Assembly: GCA_018242165.1 (NCBI GenBank)
Contig: JAFECL010000017.1
Location: 24,200-83,317 of the forward strand
Length of the DNA: 59,118 nt
Direction of reading: 5' to 3'
Source: Pseudomonadota bacterium
GTDB lineage: Bacteria; Pseudomonadota; Alphaproteobacteria; Sphingomonadales; Sphingomonadaceae
The notes below the pieces were generated by a model. That model had not been told where the DNA came from and searched no databases. It was given only the letters and a program-made list of their open reading frames with translations. The position numbers and the translations under genes were made by a program. Shown in pieces: positions 8,219 through 16,630 of the stretch. Positions within the stretch are counted from its first letter, which is position 1, and each line of letters opens with the position of its first letter.

Positions 8219-10312
8219 ATGTTGCGCCAGTATGAACTCGTCGAGCGGGTAAAAGCCTACGATCCCGGGGCGGATGATGTCCTGTTGAACCGGGCCTATG
8301 TCTATACCGTGCAGAAGCACGGCACCCAGAAGCGGGCGAGCGGCGATCCCTATTTCAGCCATCCGGTCGAGGTGGCCGGGCTGATGACCGAGCTGAAGCT
8401 CGACACCGAAACCATCGTCACCGCGCTGTTGCACGACACGGTCGAGGACACGCTGGCGACCATCGACGAGATCGAGAAGCTGTTCGGCCCCGAGGTTGCC
8501 CGGCTGGTCGACGGGGTGACCAAGCTCTCGAAGATCGAGGCGATGGGCGAGAACGAGCGCGCCGCCGAGAACCTGCGCAAGTTCCTGCTGGCGATGAGCG
8601 AAGACCTGCGCGTGCTGCTGGTCAAGCTGGCCGACCGGCTGCACAACATGCGCACCCTGCATTTCATCAAGAGCGAGGACAAGCGCCGCCGCATCGCCCG
8701 CGAAACCATGGATATCTACGCCCCCCTGGCCGAGCGGGTGGGGATGTACGAATACATGCGCGAGATGCAGCTGCTGGCCTTCGAGCAGATCGAGCCCGAC
8801 GGCTATGCGCTGATCACCGGCAAGCTGGCCCAGATCCGCGAGAGCGAGGGCGGGCAGGTTGGCGCGATTGCCCTGGCGATCAAGCAGGCGCTGGCCGAAG
8901 CGGGGCTGAAGGTGGAGGTTTCGGGGCGCGAAAAGCACCCCTATTCGATCTGGAAGAAGATGGCCGAACGGCACGTCTCGTTCGAGCAGATCACCGATAT
9001 CATGGCCTTCCGCGTGCTGTGCGACAGCCCGGCCGACTGCTATTCCGCGCTGGGGGTGCTGCACACCACCTGGCACGTCATTCCGGGGCGCTTCAAGGAC
9101 TATATCTCGACCCCCAAGTCGAACGGCTACCAGTCGCTGCACACCAGCCTGATCTACGAGAACTCGATGCGGATGGAGGTGCAGATCCGCACCCGCGAGA
9201 TGCATCGGCTGAACGAATTCGGGCTGGCGGCGCACTGGGCCTACAAGCAGGGCGGGGTGCGGCCCGACGGGCAGGTCGGCTGGCTGCGCGACCTGATCGA
9301 GATCGTCGATGCCAGCCACGATGCCGACGAGCTGCTCGAAAACACCCGGATGGCGATCTACCAGGACCGGATTTTCGCCTTCACCCCCAAGGGCGCGCTG
9401 TTCCAGCTGCCCAAGGGTTCGACCCCGGTCGATTTCGCCTATGCGGTGCACACCGATCTGGGTTCGTGCGCGGTGGGGGCCAAGATCAACGGCCGCCACA
9501 TGCCGCTGCGCACCGAGATCCTCAACGGCGACGTGGTCGAGATCATCAAGAGCGGCAAGGGTGAGCCGCAGCTGGCCTGGCTGGGCTTTGCCGTCACCGG
9601 CAAGGCCCGCGCCGCGATCCGCCGCGCGGTGCGCGCCAAGGAACGCGCCGAGGTGGCCGCGATCGGCCGCAAGCTGTTCGACGAGATCGTCGAGCGGCTG
9701 CCGGCCAAGGTCGGCAAGAAGGCGATCGGCGCGGCGGTGAAGCGGCTGGGCTTTGCCCGCGAGGAAGAGCTGATGGTGGCGATCGGCACCGCCAAACTGC
9801 CCGATGCGGCGGTGATGGAGGCGCTGGTGCCGGGCAGCGCCAAAAGCCTGCCCGCGCCCGACCAGTGGCCCAAGCAGGAACGCGCGATCTCGATCCGTGG
9901 CCTCACCGCCGGCATGGCCTTCCATCTGGCCGATTGCTGCCACCCGGTGCCCGGCGACCGGATCGTCGGGCTGAAGGTGGCCGGCGTTGGGGTGGAGGTT
10001 CACGCGATCGATTGCCTGACGCTGGCCAACGGCGTCGATGCCGACTGGCTTGACCTGCAATGGGGCGAACGCACCACCGGCGCGGTCGGCCGGCTGCGCT
10101 GCGTGCTCTACAACCGTCCCGGCACGCTGGCCGAGGTGACCGGGATCTTCGCCAAGAGCCGGGCCAACATCGTCCACCTGCAGATGGTGGGGCGCGACGA
10201 CCTGTTCGGCACCTATGAGGTGGACCTGGAGGTGGACGACCTGGCCCACCTCACCCGTATCGTCTCTTCGCTGCGCGCCAGCGAGGCAGTGGCGCAGGCC
10301 GAGCGGCTTTAG
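8219..10312 (+). CDS. rsh: Bifunctional (p)ppGpp synthetase/hydrolase (RelA/SpoT family)
   Basis: This is the stringent-response enzyme that makes and degrades (p)ppGpp, usually the only long RSH in alphaproteobacteria. From the ATG at 8219 it has 697 residues. The N-terminal hydrolase domain has the HD motif at about residues 72-73 (LLHDTVEDT), so hydrolysis is likely active. The synthetase domain includes the substrate region KSNGYQSLHTSLIYE. A TGS domain follows (FAFTPKGALFQLPKGSTPVDFAYAVHTDLG), then a C-terminal ACT domain (LYNRPGTLAEVTGIFAKSRANIVHLQM). The open frame extends to 7910 but that part overlaps the antisense gene and lacks homology. Two palindromic repeats follow the stop. Confidence 0.95.
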   Translation: MLRQYELVERVKAYDPGADDVLLNRAYVYTVQKHGTQKRASGDPYFSHPVEVAGLMTELKLDTETIVTALLHDTVEDTLATIDEIEKLFGPEVARLVDGVTKLSKIEAMGENERAAENLRKFLLAMSEDLRVLLVKLADRLHNMRTLHFIKSEDKRRRIARETMDIYAPLAERVGMYEYMREMQLLAFEQIEPDGYALITGKLAQIRESEGGQVGAIALAIKQALAEAGLKVEVSGREKHPYSIWKKMAERHVSFEQITDIMAFRVLCDSPADCYSALGVLHTTWHVIPGRFKDYISTPKSNGYQSLHTSLIYENSMRMEVQIRTREMHRLNEFGLAAHWAYKQGGVRPDGQVGWLRDLIEIVDASHDADELLENTRMAIYQDRIFAFTPKGALFQLPKGSTPVDFAYAVHTDLGSCAVGAKINGRHMPLRTEILNGDVVEIIKSGKGEPQLAWLGFAVTGKARAAIRRAVRAKERAEVAAIGRKLFDEIVERLPAKVGKKAIGAAVKRLGFAREEELMVAIGTAKLPDAAVMEALVPGSAKSLPAPDQWPKQERAISIRGLTAGMAFHLADCCHPVPGDRIVGLKVAGVGVEVHAIDCLTLANGVDADWLDLQWGERTTGAVGRLRCVLYNRPGTLAEVTGIFAKSRANIVHLQMVGRDDLFGTYEVDLEVDDLAHLTRIVSSLRASEAVAQAERL

Positions 10313-10313
10313 C

Positions 10314-10410
10314 GCAAACTGCGTGAAATATGAGTCATGCAGTTTGCTCTAAGTTCTTGTGATCGCATCGCGAAAAGCCAAAAACCGGTTCCCACTTTTT
10401 GGCGCGATGC
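10314..10410. repeat. Two tandem hairpins, likely dispersed intergenic repeat, between rsh and DUF1905
   Basis: The first hairpin has perfect 9-base arms GCAAACTGC (10314-10322) and GCAGTTTGC (10339-10347). The second has outer arms GCATCGC (10365-10371) and GCGATGC (10404-10410), and inner arms GCCAAAAA (10377-10384) and TTTTTGGC (10396-10403), enclosing CCGGTTCCCAC. The core resembles intergenic palindromic elements I recall from many alphaproteobacterial genomes (a memory-based comparison). They fill the gap between two convergent stops and may serve as a two-way terminator. Confidence 0.7.
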
Positions 10411-10411
10411 T

Positions 10412-10729
10412 CTAAAACTCCAGCCGAACCTCCACCACGTCCCCCTCGGCCAGATCCTCGGCGCGGCGGATGCTGCGCTTGACCGGCAGCAGCCAGCCCT
10501 GGCTCTTCGAGGGGAAGACCGAGGTGGCGAACACGCTGTCGCCGATTGTCGCGCGCACCTTCAGTGAACCGAACCCGCGCCCGGTGCCCTCCAGCCGCCG
10601 TTCGAGCGCCGTGGCCGACAGCAGGTCGCCCGCCGCGCCGGTGATGGTCAGGAAGTGCCACGAACCGGCCTGCCCGCCGCCGGTCCAGCGCCACAGCGGA
10701 GCAGAGCAGGTGAGGGTCTGGGTGAACAT
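10412..10729 (-). CDS. DUF1905 domain-containing protein
   Basis: The 105-residue protein fits the DUF1905 family, a small beta-barrel domain of unknown role. Recognisable features are an early WRWTG..GSWHFLTITGAAGDLLSA segment, the central GFGSLKVRATIGDSVFATSVFPSKSQGWLLPVKRSIRRAEDLAEGDVVEVRLEF, and short overall length. The SxFPSK..GWLLPVKxxxRxAE pattern is characteristic of the family. It stands alone, convergent with rsh and 32 bases downstream of the sthA stop on the same strand. No catalytic residues can be proposed. Confidence 0.85.
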   Translation of the reverse strand: MFTQTLTCSAPLWRWTGGGQAGSWHFLTITGAAGDLLSATALERRLEGTGRGFGSLKVRATIGDSVFATSVFPSKSQGWLLPVKRSIRRAEDLAEGDVVEVRLEF

Positions 10730-10761
10730 GGGCTCAGGCTAGCCCGGACCGGGATGCCTGC

Positions 10762-12216
10762 CTAGCCCGCCTTGCGCTTCCGCTTTACCGGCGCCAGCGG
10801 CACGACCTCGCCGCTGGCATTGCGCAGGCGGTTCCAGGCGTCCAGCCCGGCCACCTTGTAGGCCTCGGCCAGGGTCGGATAGTTGAAGCTGTTCTCGACG
10901 AAATAGTCGATCGTGCCGCCCAGGTTGATCACCGCCTGGCCGATGTGCACCAGTTCGGTCGCGCCTTCGCCGATGATGTGCACGCCCAGCAGGCGGCGGC
11001 TCTCGCGGCAGCAGACCAGCTTCAGGATGCCGCTTTCCACCCCCATGATGTGGCCCCGGCTGGTTTCGCGAAAGCGGGCGATGCCGCATTCGAAGGCCAG
11101 CCCGCGCGCCTTGGCCTCGGCCTCGGTCAGCCCCACCGCCGACATTTCGGGCACGGTGTAGATGCCCAGCGGATAGGCCTGATCCAGCCCCGGCACCGGT
11201 TCGCCAAAGGCGTGGCAGGCCGCCGCCCGGCCCTGCTCCATCGAGGTGGAGGCCAGGCTGGGGAAGCCGATCACGTCGCCGGCGGCATAGATGTGCGGCA
11301 CCATGGTCTGGAAGCTTTCGGGGTTCACCGCCAGCCGCCCGCGCGAATCGGCTTCCAGCCCGCAGGCCGCAAGGTTCAGCTCGGCCGTGGCGCCCACCCG
11401 GCCGGCGGCATAGAGCACTACCTCGCTGCAGGCCTGGCGCCCGTCGGCCAGCATGGTCACCGGCCAGCCGTTGGCGGCAAAGCGGATCCGTTCAACCTCG
11501 CTGCCCAACCGCAGCACCATGCCCCGGTCGCGCATCAGGAACGAGAGGTGCTCGATCACTTCCTCGTCCATGAATTCCAGCAGCCGCGCGCGCGGTTCGA
11601 TCAGGGTGACGGGCACGTCGAGCGCCGAGAAGATCGTCGCGTATTCCAGCCCGATCACCCCGCCGCCCACCACGGTCAGGCTGCGCGGCAGGCGCGGCGC
11701 GAGGGCGAAATCGTCGCTGTCGAGCACCGAGGTGCCGTTGAAGGGAATGCCTGCCGGGCGATGCGGGCGCGTGCCCACCGCGATCAGCACCTTGTCGGCG
11801 GTGACCAGCTGGCGGGCCTGCGTATCGGCCCCGGCCTGGGTGATGGCGATGGTATGCGGATCGACGAAGGCGCCATGGCCGAAAACCACTTTCACCCCAT
11901 TACGGGCGAATTGATGTTCCAGAACGGCGATTTCATGTTCCAGTGTCTTGGCCATGCGATGAGCCAGGTCGCTTGCCCCGATCTCGTGCTTCAGGCGGTG
12001 CGAGCGGCCATAGAACCCCCGCTCGCGCCAGCCGGAAAGGTTCAGCGCGGTTTCGCGCAGGGTCTTGGAAGGGATCGTGCCGGTGTGCACCGACACCCCG
12101 CCAACCCGGCTGCGATCATCGATCACCAGTACCGAATGGCCCAGCTTGGCCGCCTGTACCGCCGCGCGGCGCCCCGCCGGGCCGCTGCCCAGTACCACCA
12201 GATCGCAATGCGCCAT
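10762..12216 (-). CDS. sthA: Soluble pyridine nucleotide transhydrogenase (Si-specific NAD(P)+ transhydrogenase)
   Basis: This FAD flavoprotein interconverts NADPH and NADH in the cytosol. The 484-residue sequence begins with the FAD-binding Rossmann motif VLGSGPAGRRAA. A second nucleotide-binding motif is VVGGGVIGLEYA, and the FAD site YAAGDVIGFPSLAS is present. The region corresponding to the redox disulfide of related lipoamide dehydrogenases reads GGVSVHTGTIPSKTLRE, without cysteines, as in SthA rather than Lpd or glutathione reductase. The C-terminal dimerisation domain includes HIIGEGATELVHIGQAVI. It diverges from no obvious partner; a 62-base gap precedes it. Confidence 0.93.
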   Translation of the reverse strand: MAHCDLVVLGSGPAGRRAAVQAAKLGHSVLVIDDRSRVGGVSVHTGTIPSKTLRETALNLSGWRERGFYGRSHRLKHEIGASDLAHRMAKTLEHEIAVLEHQFARNGVKVVFGHGAFVDPHTIAITQAGADTQARQLVTADKVLIAVGTRPHRPAGIPFNGTSVLDSDDFALAPRLPRSLTVVGGGVIGLEYATIFSALDVPVTLIEPRARLLEFMDEEVIEHLSFLMRDRGMVLRLGSEVERIRFAANGWPVTMLADGRQACSEVVLYAAGRVGATAELNLAACGLEADSRGRLAVNPESFQTMVPHIYAAGDVIGFPSLASTSMEQGRAAACHAFGEPVPGLDQAYPLGIYTVPEMSAVGLTEAEAKARGLAFECGIARFRETSRGHIMGVESGILKLVCCRESRRLLGVHIIGEGATELVHIGQAVINLGGTIDYFVENSFNYPTLAEAYKVAGLDAWNRLRNASGEVVPLAPVKRKRKAG

Positions 12217-12278
12217 GCAAAACTCCCACCCCTGTCAGACCCAAGAACGGCGGGTGGGTGGGGAAATTCAGCGGCGGA

Positions 12279-13109
12279 TCAACGCGCCAGCGCCTCGTGC
12301 GCGGCGACCACCTGGGCCAGGATCGACAGTGCCAGCGTGCTGGGCCCGCGTGCCGAGGGGGAAAGGCCGATCGGGCTGACCAGCCGGGCCAGCGCATCGG
12401 GCGCCAGCCATTCGGCCCGTGCCGCCCGCGCGCCGGCCCCACCCTGCGCACCCACCAGCATGGCCTGCGTCCCCAGCGCCCAGGGCAGGATGGCGCGTTC
12501 CCACTCGTGATCGTGGAACAGCACGGCAATCGCGGTCCACGGGTCGACGGGCAGGGCAGGGGTTTCGCCCAGCGCCAGGGCATGGTCGGCCGGTTCGCCC
12601 AGCGGTGCGGCGCTTTCCACCGCCACCCCTGCCGCCCCGGCCAGGCGAACCAGCGCCGCCAGTTCGGGCCCGGCGCCCAGCGCCAGCAACCGGCACGCCG
12701 GCAGATAGCGCCGGGTGAAAGTGCCACCACCGGGCAGGGGCAGGTCGATCTGCGCCGCGCGCCGGCTGGCCAGATCGGCCACTGCCCGTGCCAGCGCGAT
12801 GCGATCGGGTGCCGGGTCCACCAGCACCTCGATCCCGCTGCCGCAGGGCAACCGAACATCGAGAAACGGCGAGCCCCGGCCAAAGCGCAGCAGTTGCGGT
12901 CCATCAGCCTCAGCCACTGCGCGCGCCAGCGCTGCCTCGAGGCAGCCATCGGCCAGGCTGCCGGTGCAGCTGCCATCGGCCGCCACCGCCAGCTGCGCCC
13001 CCAGCCGGCGCGACCAGCTGCCGTCGATCGCCACCACGGTGCACAGCGCACCACCTTGCGCGGCCATGGTCAGGGCGGCGTGATCGTCATCAGGGGGCAG
13101 CGGAGCCAT
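12279..13109 (-). CDS. XdhC family molybdoenzyme accessory protein
   Basis: XdhC-type proteins bind the molybdenum cofactor and help sulfurate it and insert it into xanthine dehydrogenase-family enzymes. The N-terminal XdhC domain shows the pattern GALCTVVAIDGSWSRRLGAQLAVAADGSCTGSLADGCLEA and then RLPCGSGIEV. The C-terminal Rossmann-like part (LLALGAGPELAALVRLA) is also typical. The ATG at 13109 (276 residues) is preferred over 13223, because the longer form would cover the start of the divergent tonB-like gene. It is isolated from the molybdenum hydroxylase gene at 749-3013, but could serve that enzyme. Confidence 0.87.
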   Translation of the reverse strand: MAPLPPDDDHAALTMAAQGGALCTVVAIDGSWSRRLGAQLAVAADGSCTGSLADGCLEAALARAVAEADGPQLLRFGRGSPFLDVRLPCGSGIEVLVDPAPDRIALARAVADLASRRAAQIDLPLPGGGTFTRRYLPACRLLALGAGPELAALVRLAGAAGVAVESAAPLGEPADHALALGETPALPVDPWTAIAVLFHDHEWERAILPWALGTQAMLVGAQGGAGARAARAEWLAPDALARLVSPIGLSPSARGPSTLALSILAQVVAAHEALAR

Positions 13110-13198
13110 CGCGCCGGTGTAGCTGCGCGGCGCGGCTTGGCCAAGGGGGCGGCGGCGGGCGGTGGCGCCGGGCATGGCGTGGTGGCATAGCGGCGGCG

Positions 13199-13900
13199 AT
13201 GGAGCCCACCTTGCCCCCGCCACGCCGCCCGCGCGCCAGCCGTCCGCTGGCTGCCGCGCTGACCGCCATGGTGATGGCCGGTGTGTTGCTGGCGCTGGTC
13301 TATGGCTTTGCCCCCGGCCTGCCCCGCCAGATCGCGCAGGCCGCGTTGCGCGCCGTGGCCTTTACCTCGCCGCCCGCCCCCAAGCCGCCGCCGCCGGCCC
13401 CGGCAAAGACCGCTGCGGGGGCCAGCGGTGCGGCGGGCCGCAAGGCCGTGGCGCGCCCAGTGGCGGCCAGTCAATCGTTGACAAAGCCCATCATCGCCCC
13501 ACTGGCCGCCGCCACCGGCAACGCCGAAACCTCGGGCGCGCGCGCCGCCGGGGCGGGCAGCGGGGCGGCCGGGCCGGGGCAGGGGCCCGGCAGCGGCGCA
13601 GGCGGTTATGGCGCGGGGGCGGGCACCAAGGCGGTCAAGCTCTCGGGAGAGATCGAGGAGCGGGACTATCCCAAGGCCGGCCGCGCCGTGCGGCTGGGGC
13701 ATTCGGTGACCGTGGTGCTGAGCGTGGGGGCCGATGGCCGGGTCAATGCCTGCCGGGTCCACTCTCCGGGCCCGGATCCGGAGGCCGATGCGATTACCTG
13801 CCGGCTGGCGCAGCAACGGTTTCGCTTCAAGCCTGCCACCGATGCCTACGGCAATCCGGTGCCGAGCCAGGTTGGCTGGCGGCAGAACTGGTTCTATTGA
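13199..13900 (+). CDS. TonB-like energy transducer protein
   Basis: The 233-residue protein has the layout of a TonB-family transducer. A short basic N-terminus is followed by one membrane helix (LTAMVMAGVLLALVYGFAPGL), then a Pro/Ala-rich and Gly-rich periplasmic spacer (PPAPKPPPPAPAK and later G/A runs). The C-terminal TonB domain contains DYPKAGRAVRLGHSVTVVLSVGADGRVNACRVHSPGPDPEAD. No exbB or exbD lies nearby, so it would have to use motor proteins encoded elsewhere. The start at 13199 is set by the membrane helix. The stop overlaps the convergent PHA-system gene by seven bases. Confidence 0.82.
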   Translation: MEPTLPPPRRPRASRPLAAALTAMVMAGVLLALVYGFAPGLPRQIAQAALRAVAFTSPPAPKPPPPAPAKTAAGASGAAGRKAVARPVAASQSLTKPIIAPLAAATGNAETSGARAAGAGSGAAGPGQGPGSGAGGYGAGAGTKAVKLSGEIEERDYPKAGRAVRLGHSVTVVLSVGADGRVNACRVHSPGPDPEADAITCRLAQQRFRFKPATDAYGNPVPSQVGWRQNWFY

Positions 13901-14187
13901 AGCAGCTTGCGGCCCTTTTCGTTCAGGGCGCTCTCGATCAGCGGGCGGGCGAAGGCCAGCGCGGCGGGAATGTCGAGGGTGAAGACCACGTGATCCTCGG
14001 CCACGTCGACCGTGCCCGACAGGCTCTTGCCCAGCGAGCTGACGGTCATCGCCATGCGGGTTTCGCTGGGCCAATCGGTGGTCACCCGGGCGAAACCGGG
14101 CACCAGATCGGCGATTTCAGGGGCGCGTTCGTGCAGGCGGCGGCAGGCTTCGGCCACCCCCAGGCTGTGCGGCAGGGTCAGCTGCAT
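13894..14187 (-). CDS. Putative polyhydroxyalkanoic acid system protein (PHA_gran_rgn family)
   Basis: The 97-residue protein matches the small family annotated as polyhydroxyalkanoic acid granule-region proteins, whose biochemical role is not established. It has the usual pattern of a short helix (GVAEACRRLHERAPEIAD), a central strand region (WPSETRMAMTVSSLGKSLSGTVDVAEDHVVFTLDIP) and a C-terminal helix ending ESALNEKGRKLLQ. Its ATG overlaps the stop of the XpaC-like gene by one base (TGATG), so it belongs to the telA operon. Its 3' end overlaps the convergent tonB-like gene. A link to PHA granules is by family name only. Confidence 0.8.
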   Translation of the reverse strand: MQLTLPHSLGVAEACRRLHERAPEIADLVPGFARVTTDWPSETRMAMTVSSLGKSLSGTVDVAEDHVVFTLDIPAALAFARPLIESALNEKGRKLLQ

Positions 14188-14948
14188 CAGCGCGCCGCAC
14201 CCGGTGCGGGCAGCGACGGCGGCTCGGCCGCCGCCTCGCCATATTTGCTGTCGAGATAACGGGCCTGGATCGCCAGCGCGTCGAGCGATCCTTCGGCCAG
14301 GTTGCGCGTCGCCTGCCCTATTTCGGCGCTGATCGTGGTCAGGCTGGCGGTCAGCTGTTCGTCCGGGGTGGCCCCGGCGCGCGGCTCGGCGCGCAGGTGG
14401 CGCGGGATTTCGGTATACGCGGAGACCAGCGAGGGCAGATGCTCGCCAACCAGCCGGCGGACGTCGGCCGCCTCGGCACTGTCTTCCTTCAGGCGGGCGA
14501 GCTGGAGGTTCAGTGCATCAAGCTGTGAACCGATCTGGTCAATAAGCCGAACCGCCGGCGGGGGCAGCTGGGGGCGCTGGGCCTCGAGCCACAGTTCGAC
14601 CTGACCGACCATGCGCGGCAGCGGAGCTGCAGGAAGATCGGCGCGTTCGGGCATGGAAAGGCGCGGATAATTGAGCAGCAGGGCCCCCGCGGCGACGATC
14701 CCGGCCCCGGCCAGCATCAGGCCGCCGATCCCGATTCCACCGATCACCATCCCGGCGGCCATCACCGCAACAGTTAATCCGGCCACCCCGGTCACCGCCC
14801 GCTTGACCCGCGCCAGCAGATCGGCCCGGCGCAGCGCGGCGCTGTGCTGGCCGATCGCGGCAAGGCGGCGGCCACCGGCACGCTGATCGACCAGGCTGCG
14901 GCGCGCGGCCGCCATGATCGCCGTGCTGTCGTGCGCCTCGCCGGCCAC
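14187..14948 (-). CDS. XpaC-like membrane protein, partner of TelA
   Basis: The 253-residue protein has a basic N-terminal helix, two adjacent hydrophobic segments (TGVAGLTVAVMAAGMVIGGIGIGGLMLAGAGIVAAGALLL), then a long helical cytoplasmic domain (IDQIGSQLDALNLQLARLKEDSAEAADVRRLVGEHLPSLVSAYTEIP). This layout and the position directly after telA match XpaC-type proteins, which pair with TelA/YaaN in other bacteria. The start is a GTG placed immediately after the telA stop (TGA then GTG), so the pair is translated as a unit. Function is unknown; a membrane-bound partner of TelA is the best inference. Confidence 0.65.
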   Translation of the reverse strand: MAGEAHDSTAIMAAARRSLVDQRAGGRRLAAIGQHSAALRRADLLARVKRAVTGVAGLTVAVMAAGMVIGGIGIGGLMLAGAGIVAAGALLLNYPRLSMPERADLPAAPLPRMVGQVELWLEAQRPQLPPPAVRLIDQIGSQLDALNLQLARLKEDSAEAADVRRLVGEHLPSLVSAYTEIPRHLRAEPRAGATPDEQLTASLTTISAEIGQATRNLAEGSLDALAIQARYLDSKYGEAAAEPPSLPAPGAAR

Positions 14949-16169
14949 TCAGCTCTCCAGCGACAGCAGGCTGGGCGCCTCGTGCGTCACCTGCGCCTGC
15001 GCCGCGCCCTGCGCCCGGGCGATATAGGCCTTCGACTTCTCGACCTCGCCCGACAGGGTGTTGACCGTCTGCTTCATCGAATCGAGCGCCTTCAGCTTGA
15101 AGGTGTCGATGGTGTCCATCGTGTCGTAGATGTTCTGGAAGGCGCGCTGCAGCGTTTCCAGCGGGATGGTGCTGGCGGCGGCCTGCTCGTGGATCTTGCC
15201 GGTCTGGTCCTTCAGCAGGGCGCTGGTCGAATCGATGATGTCGGCCGTCGTCTGGTTGAGCGAGGTGATCTGCTGCAGCACCAGCCGCTGGTTGGTCATC
15301 GCCTGGGCCACGGTAACCGCGGTGCGCAGCGCGCCGACGGTGGTGGTGCTGGCCCGCTCCACCCCCTTCACCAGTTCGACGTTGTTCTTCTTGACCAAAT
15401 CGAGCGCGAGGTAGCCCTGCACCGAAACCGCCATCTGGGTCAGCAGGTCCTGGGTGCGCTGGCGGGTGTAGAACAGCGCGCTCTCGCGGATCGCCTTGGC
15501 CTTGGCCGGGTCGGTCGCGTCGAATTCGGCGGCCTTTTCCTCCAGCTTGGCATCCAGCGTGCGGCTGATGTGGATCATCTGCTCGAGGCTGCCCATCGCC
15601 TCCCACAGCTTGGCGCGTTCGACGTCGATCGCGGCATTGTCCATCAGCAGCTCGTCCTTGCCGCTGGCCAGCCGGTCGAGGATCGCCTTGATGTGGCCCT
15701 GCGCCGAGGTGTAATTGTCGAAATAGCGCTGCAGCGAATTGCCGAAGGGGATGATCCCCAGCAGCTTCTTGCCCGGCGAGAGCTTGCCGGCGCGCTTGGG
15801 GTCCAGGCTTTCGATGGTGCGGCGCAGTTCGACGAGGTTGCTGCCGACGCCCGAATCCTTGTCCATCGCCCGCACTGGCCGGTCGAGAAAGCGGTTCGAC
15901 ATCCCCGCAGCGGCGGCGATTTCCTTGCGGCCCATATTGGTCAGCTGATCGACCTTTTTGCCGAATTCGGGGCTGGCGGCATCCACCGCGACCAGTTCGG
16001 CAACGAAGGAATCGACCTTGGCCTCAAGCTTCGATTGCACTTCGGCCGAAACCGGCACCAGCCCGCTGGCCTGCGCCGGGGCCACCACCGGCACCGGATC
16101 GGGCGGGGTGAGGGTGATGGTGGGGGCGGCAGTGTCGGTGGGGGTAGTGGCCATGCGGGCGTGATCCAT
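14949..16169 (-). CDS. telA: TelA family protein (toxic anion resistance)
   Basis: The 406-residue TelA/YaaN/KlaA-family protein is a largely helical, probably coiled-coil cytoplasmic protein, linked in other bacteria to tellurite and envelope stress tolerance. Typical segments are SNRFLDRPVRAMDKDSGVGSNLVELRRTIESLDPKRAGKL, the NSLQRYFDNYTSAQGHIKAILDRLASGKDELLMDNAAIDVERAKLWEAMGSLEQ block and LLTQMAVSVQGYLALDLVKKNNVELVKGVERASTTTVGALRTAV. A second ATG at 16154 is an alternative start. It leads a three-gene operon with the XpaC-like and PHA-system genes. Actual tellurite resistance is not implied by sequence alone. Confidence 0.88.
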   Translation of the reverse strand: MDHARMATTPTDTAAPTITLTPPDPVPVVAPAQASGLVPVSAEVQSKLEAKVDSFVAELVAVDAASPEFGKKVDQLTNMGRKEIAAAAGMSNRFLDRPVRAMDKDSGVGSNLVELRRTIESLDPKRAGKLSPGKKLLGIIPFGNSLQRYFDNYTSAQGHIKAILDRLASGKDELLMDNAAIDVERAKLWEAMGSLEQMIHISRTLDAKLEEKAAEFDATDPAKAKAIRESALFYTRQRTQDLLTQMAVSVQGYLALDLVKKNNVELVKGVERASTTTVGALRTAVTVAQAMTNQRLVLQQITSLNQTTADIIDSTSALLKDQTGKIHEQAAASTIPLETLQRAFQNIYDTMDTIDTFKLKALDSMKQTVNTLSGEVEKSKAYIARAQGAAQAQVTHEAPSLLSLES

Positions 16170-16347
16170 CGGTTGAGCCTGGGCCCAAGATGGGGTCGCG
16201 GGCCCGGCAATGCAAGCTGTATTATCAAACTAAGACAGGTGCGGCAAGCGGGGAGCGACTAATCTGCGGAGTTGCGATCCTCGTCGCAGCATTGCAAATG
16301 CCAAGCGTGCTCTTTGGTCGGCGCTGGGAAAGGGAGTGAGGTTAGGA

Positions 16348-16623
16348 ATGATCCCGCCATCCCCACCTTCTCGTAACCTTGAGCGCCTTTGGTTTGCCCT
16401 TGGCCTTGCCGTCCCTTCATTGGTTGCCGTCATTTGCGTGGCGGGTGTTCTGAGGGGCCTGATCGGCTGGTCTTCGCTCTTCGTCTATACAGGGATTGCG
16501 ATGCCCGGGGCGCTAACCAGCGCCTGTATCGGGCTGCTGTGCCGGTCGCGACGGATGCGTCAGCAGGCGGTGTTTGACAGCTACCAGGAGGTGCTGCGCG
16601 CGACCGCCGACGTCAGGCCGTGA
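16348..16623 (+). CDS. Hypothetical small membrane protein
   Basis: The 91-residue protein has two predicted membrane segments (FALGLAVPSLVAVICVAGVLRGL and SLFVYTGIAMPGALTSACIGLLC) and a short basic C-terminal tail (RSRRMRQQ). The ATG at 16348 is favoured over the GTG at 16336 by a GAGG about 6 bases upstream. I recognise no family. It lies alone between telA and miaB, both of which point the other way. Codon use is less GC-biased than that of its neighbours, which suggests a recent arrival or a weakly expressed gene. It could be spurious, but two clean helices and a Shine-Dalgarno support it. Confidence 0.55.
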   Translation: MIPPSPPSRNLERLWFALGLAVPSLVAVICVAGVLRGLIGWSSLFVYTGIAMPGALTSACIGLLCRSRRMRQQAVFDSYQEVLRATADVRP

Positions 16624-16630
16624 GGGCGTC

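Noticed and set aside
13110..13223. Longer N-terminus for xdhC
   Set aside because: It would overlap the divergent tonB-like start and adds a non-conserved Arg/Pro-rich leader.
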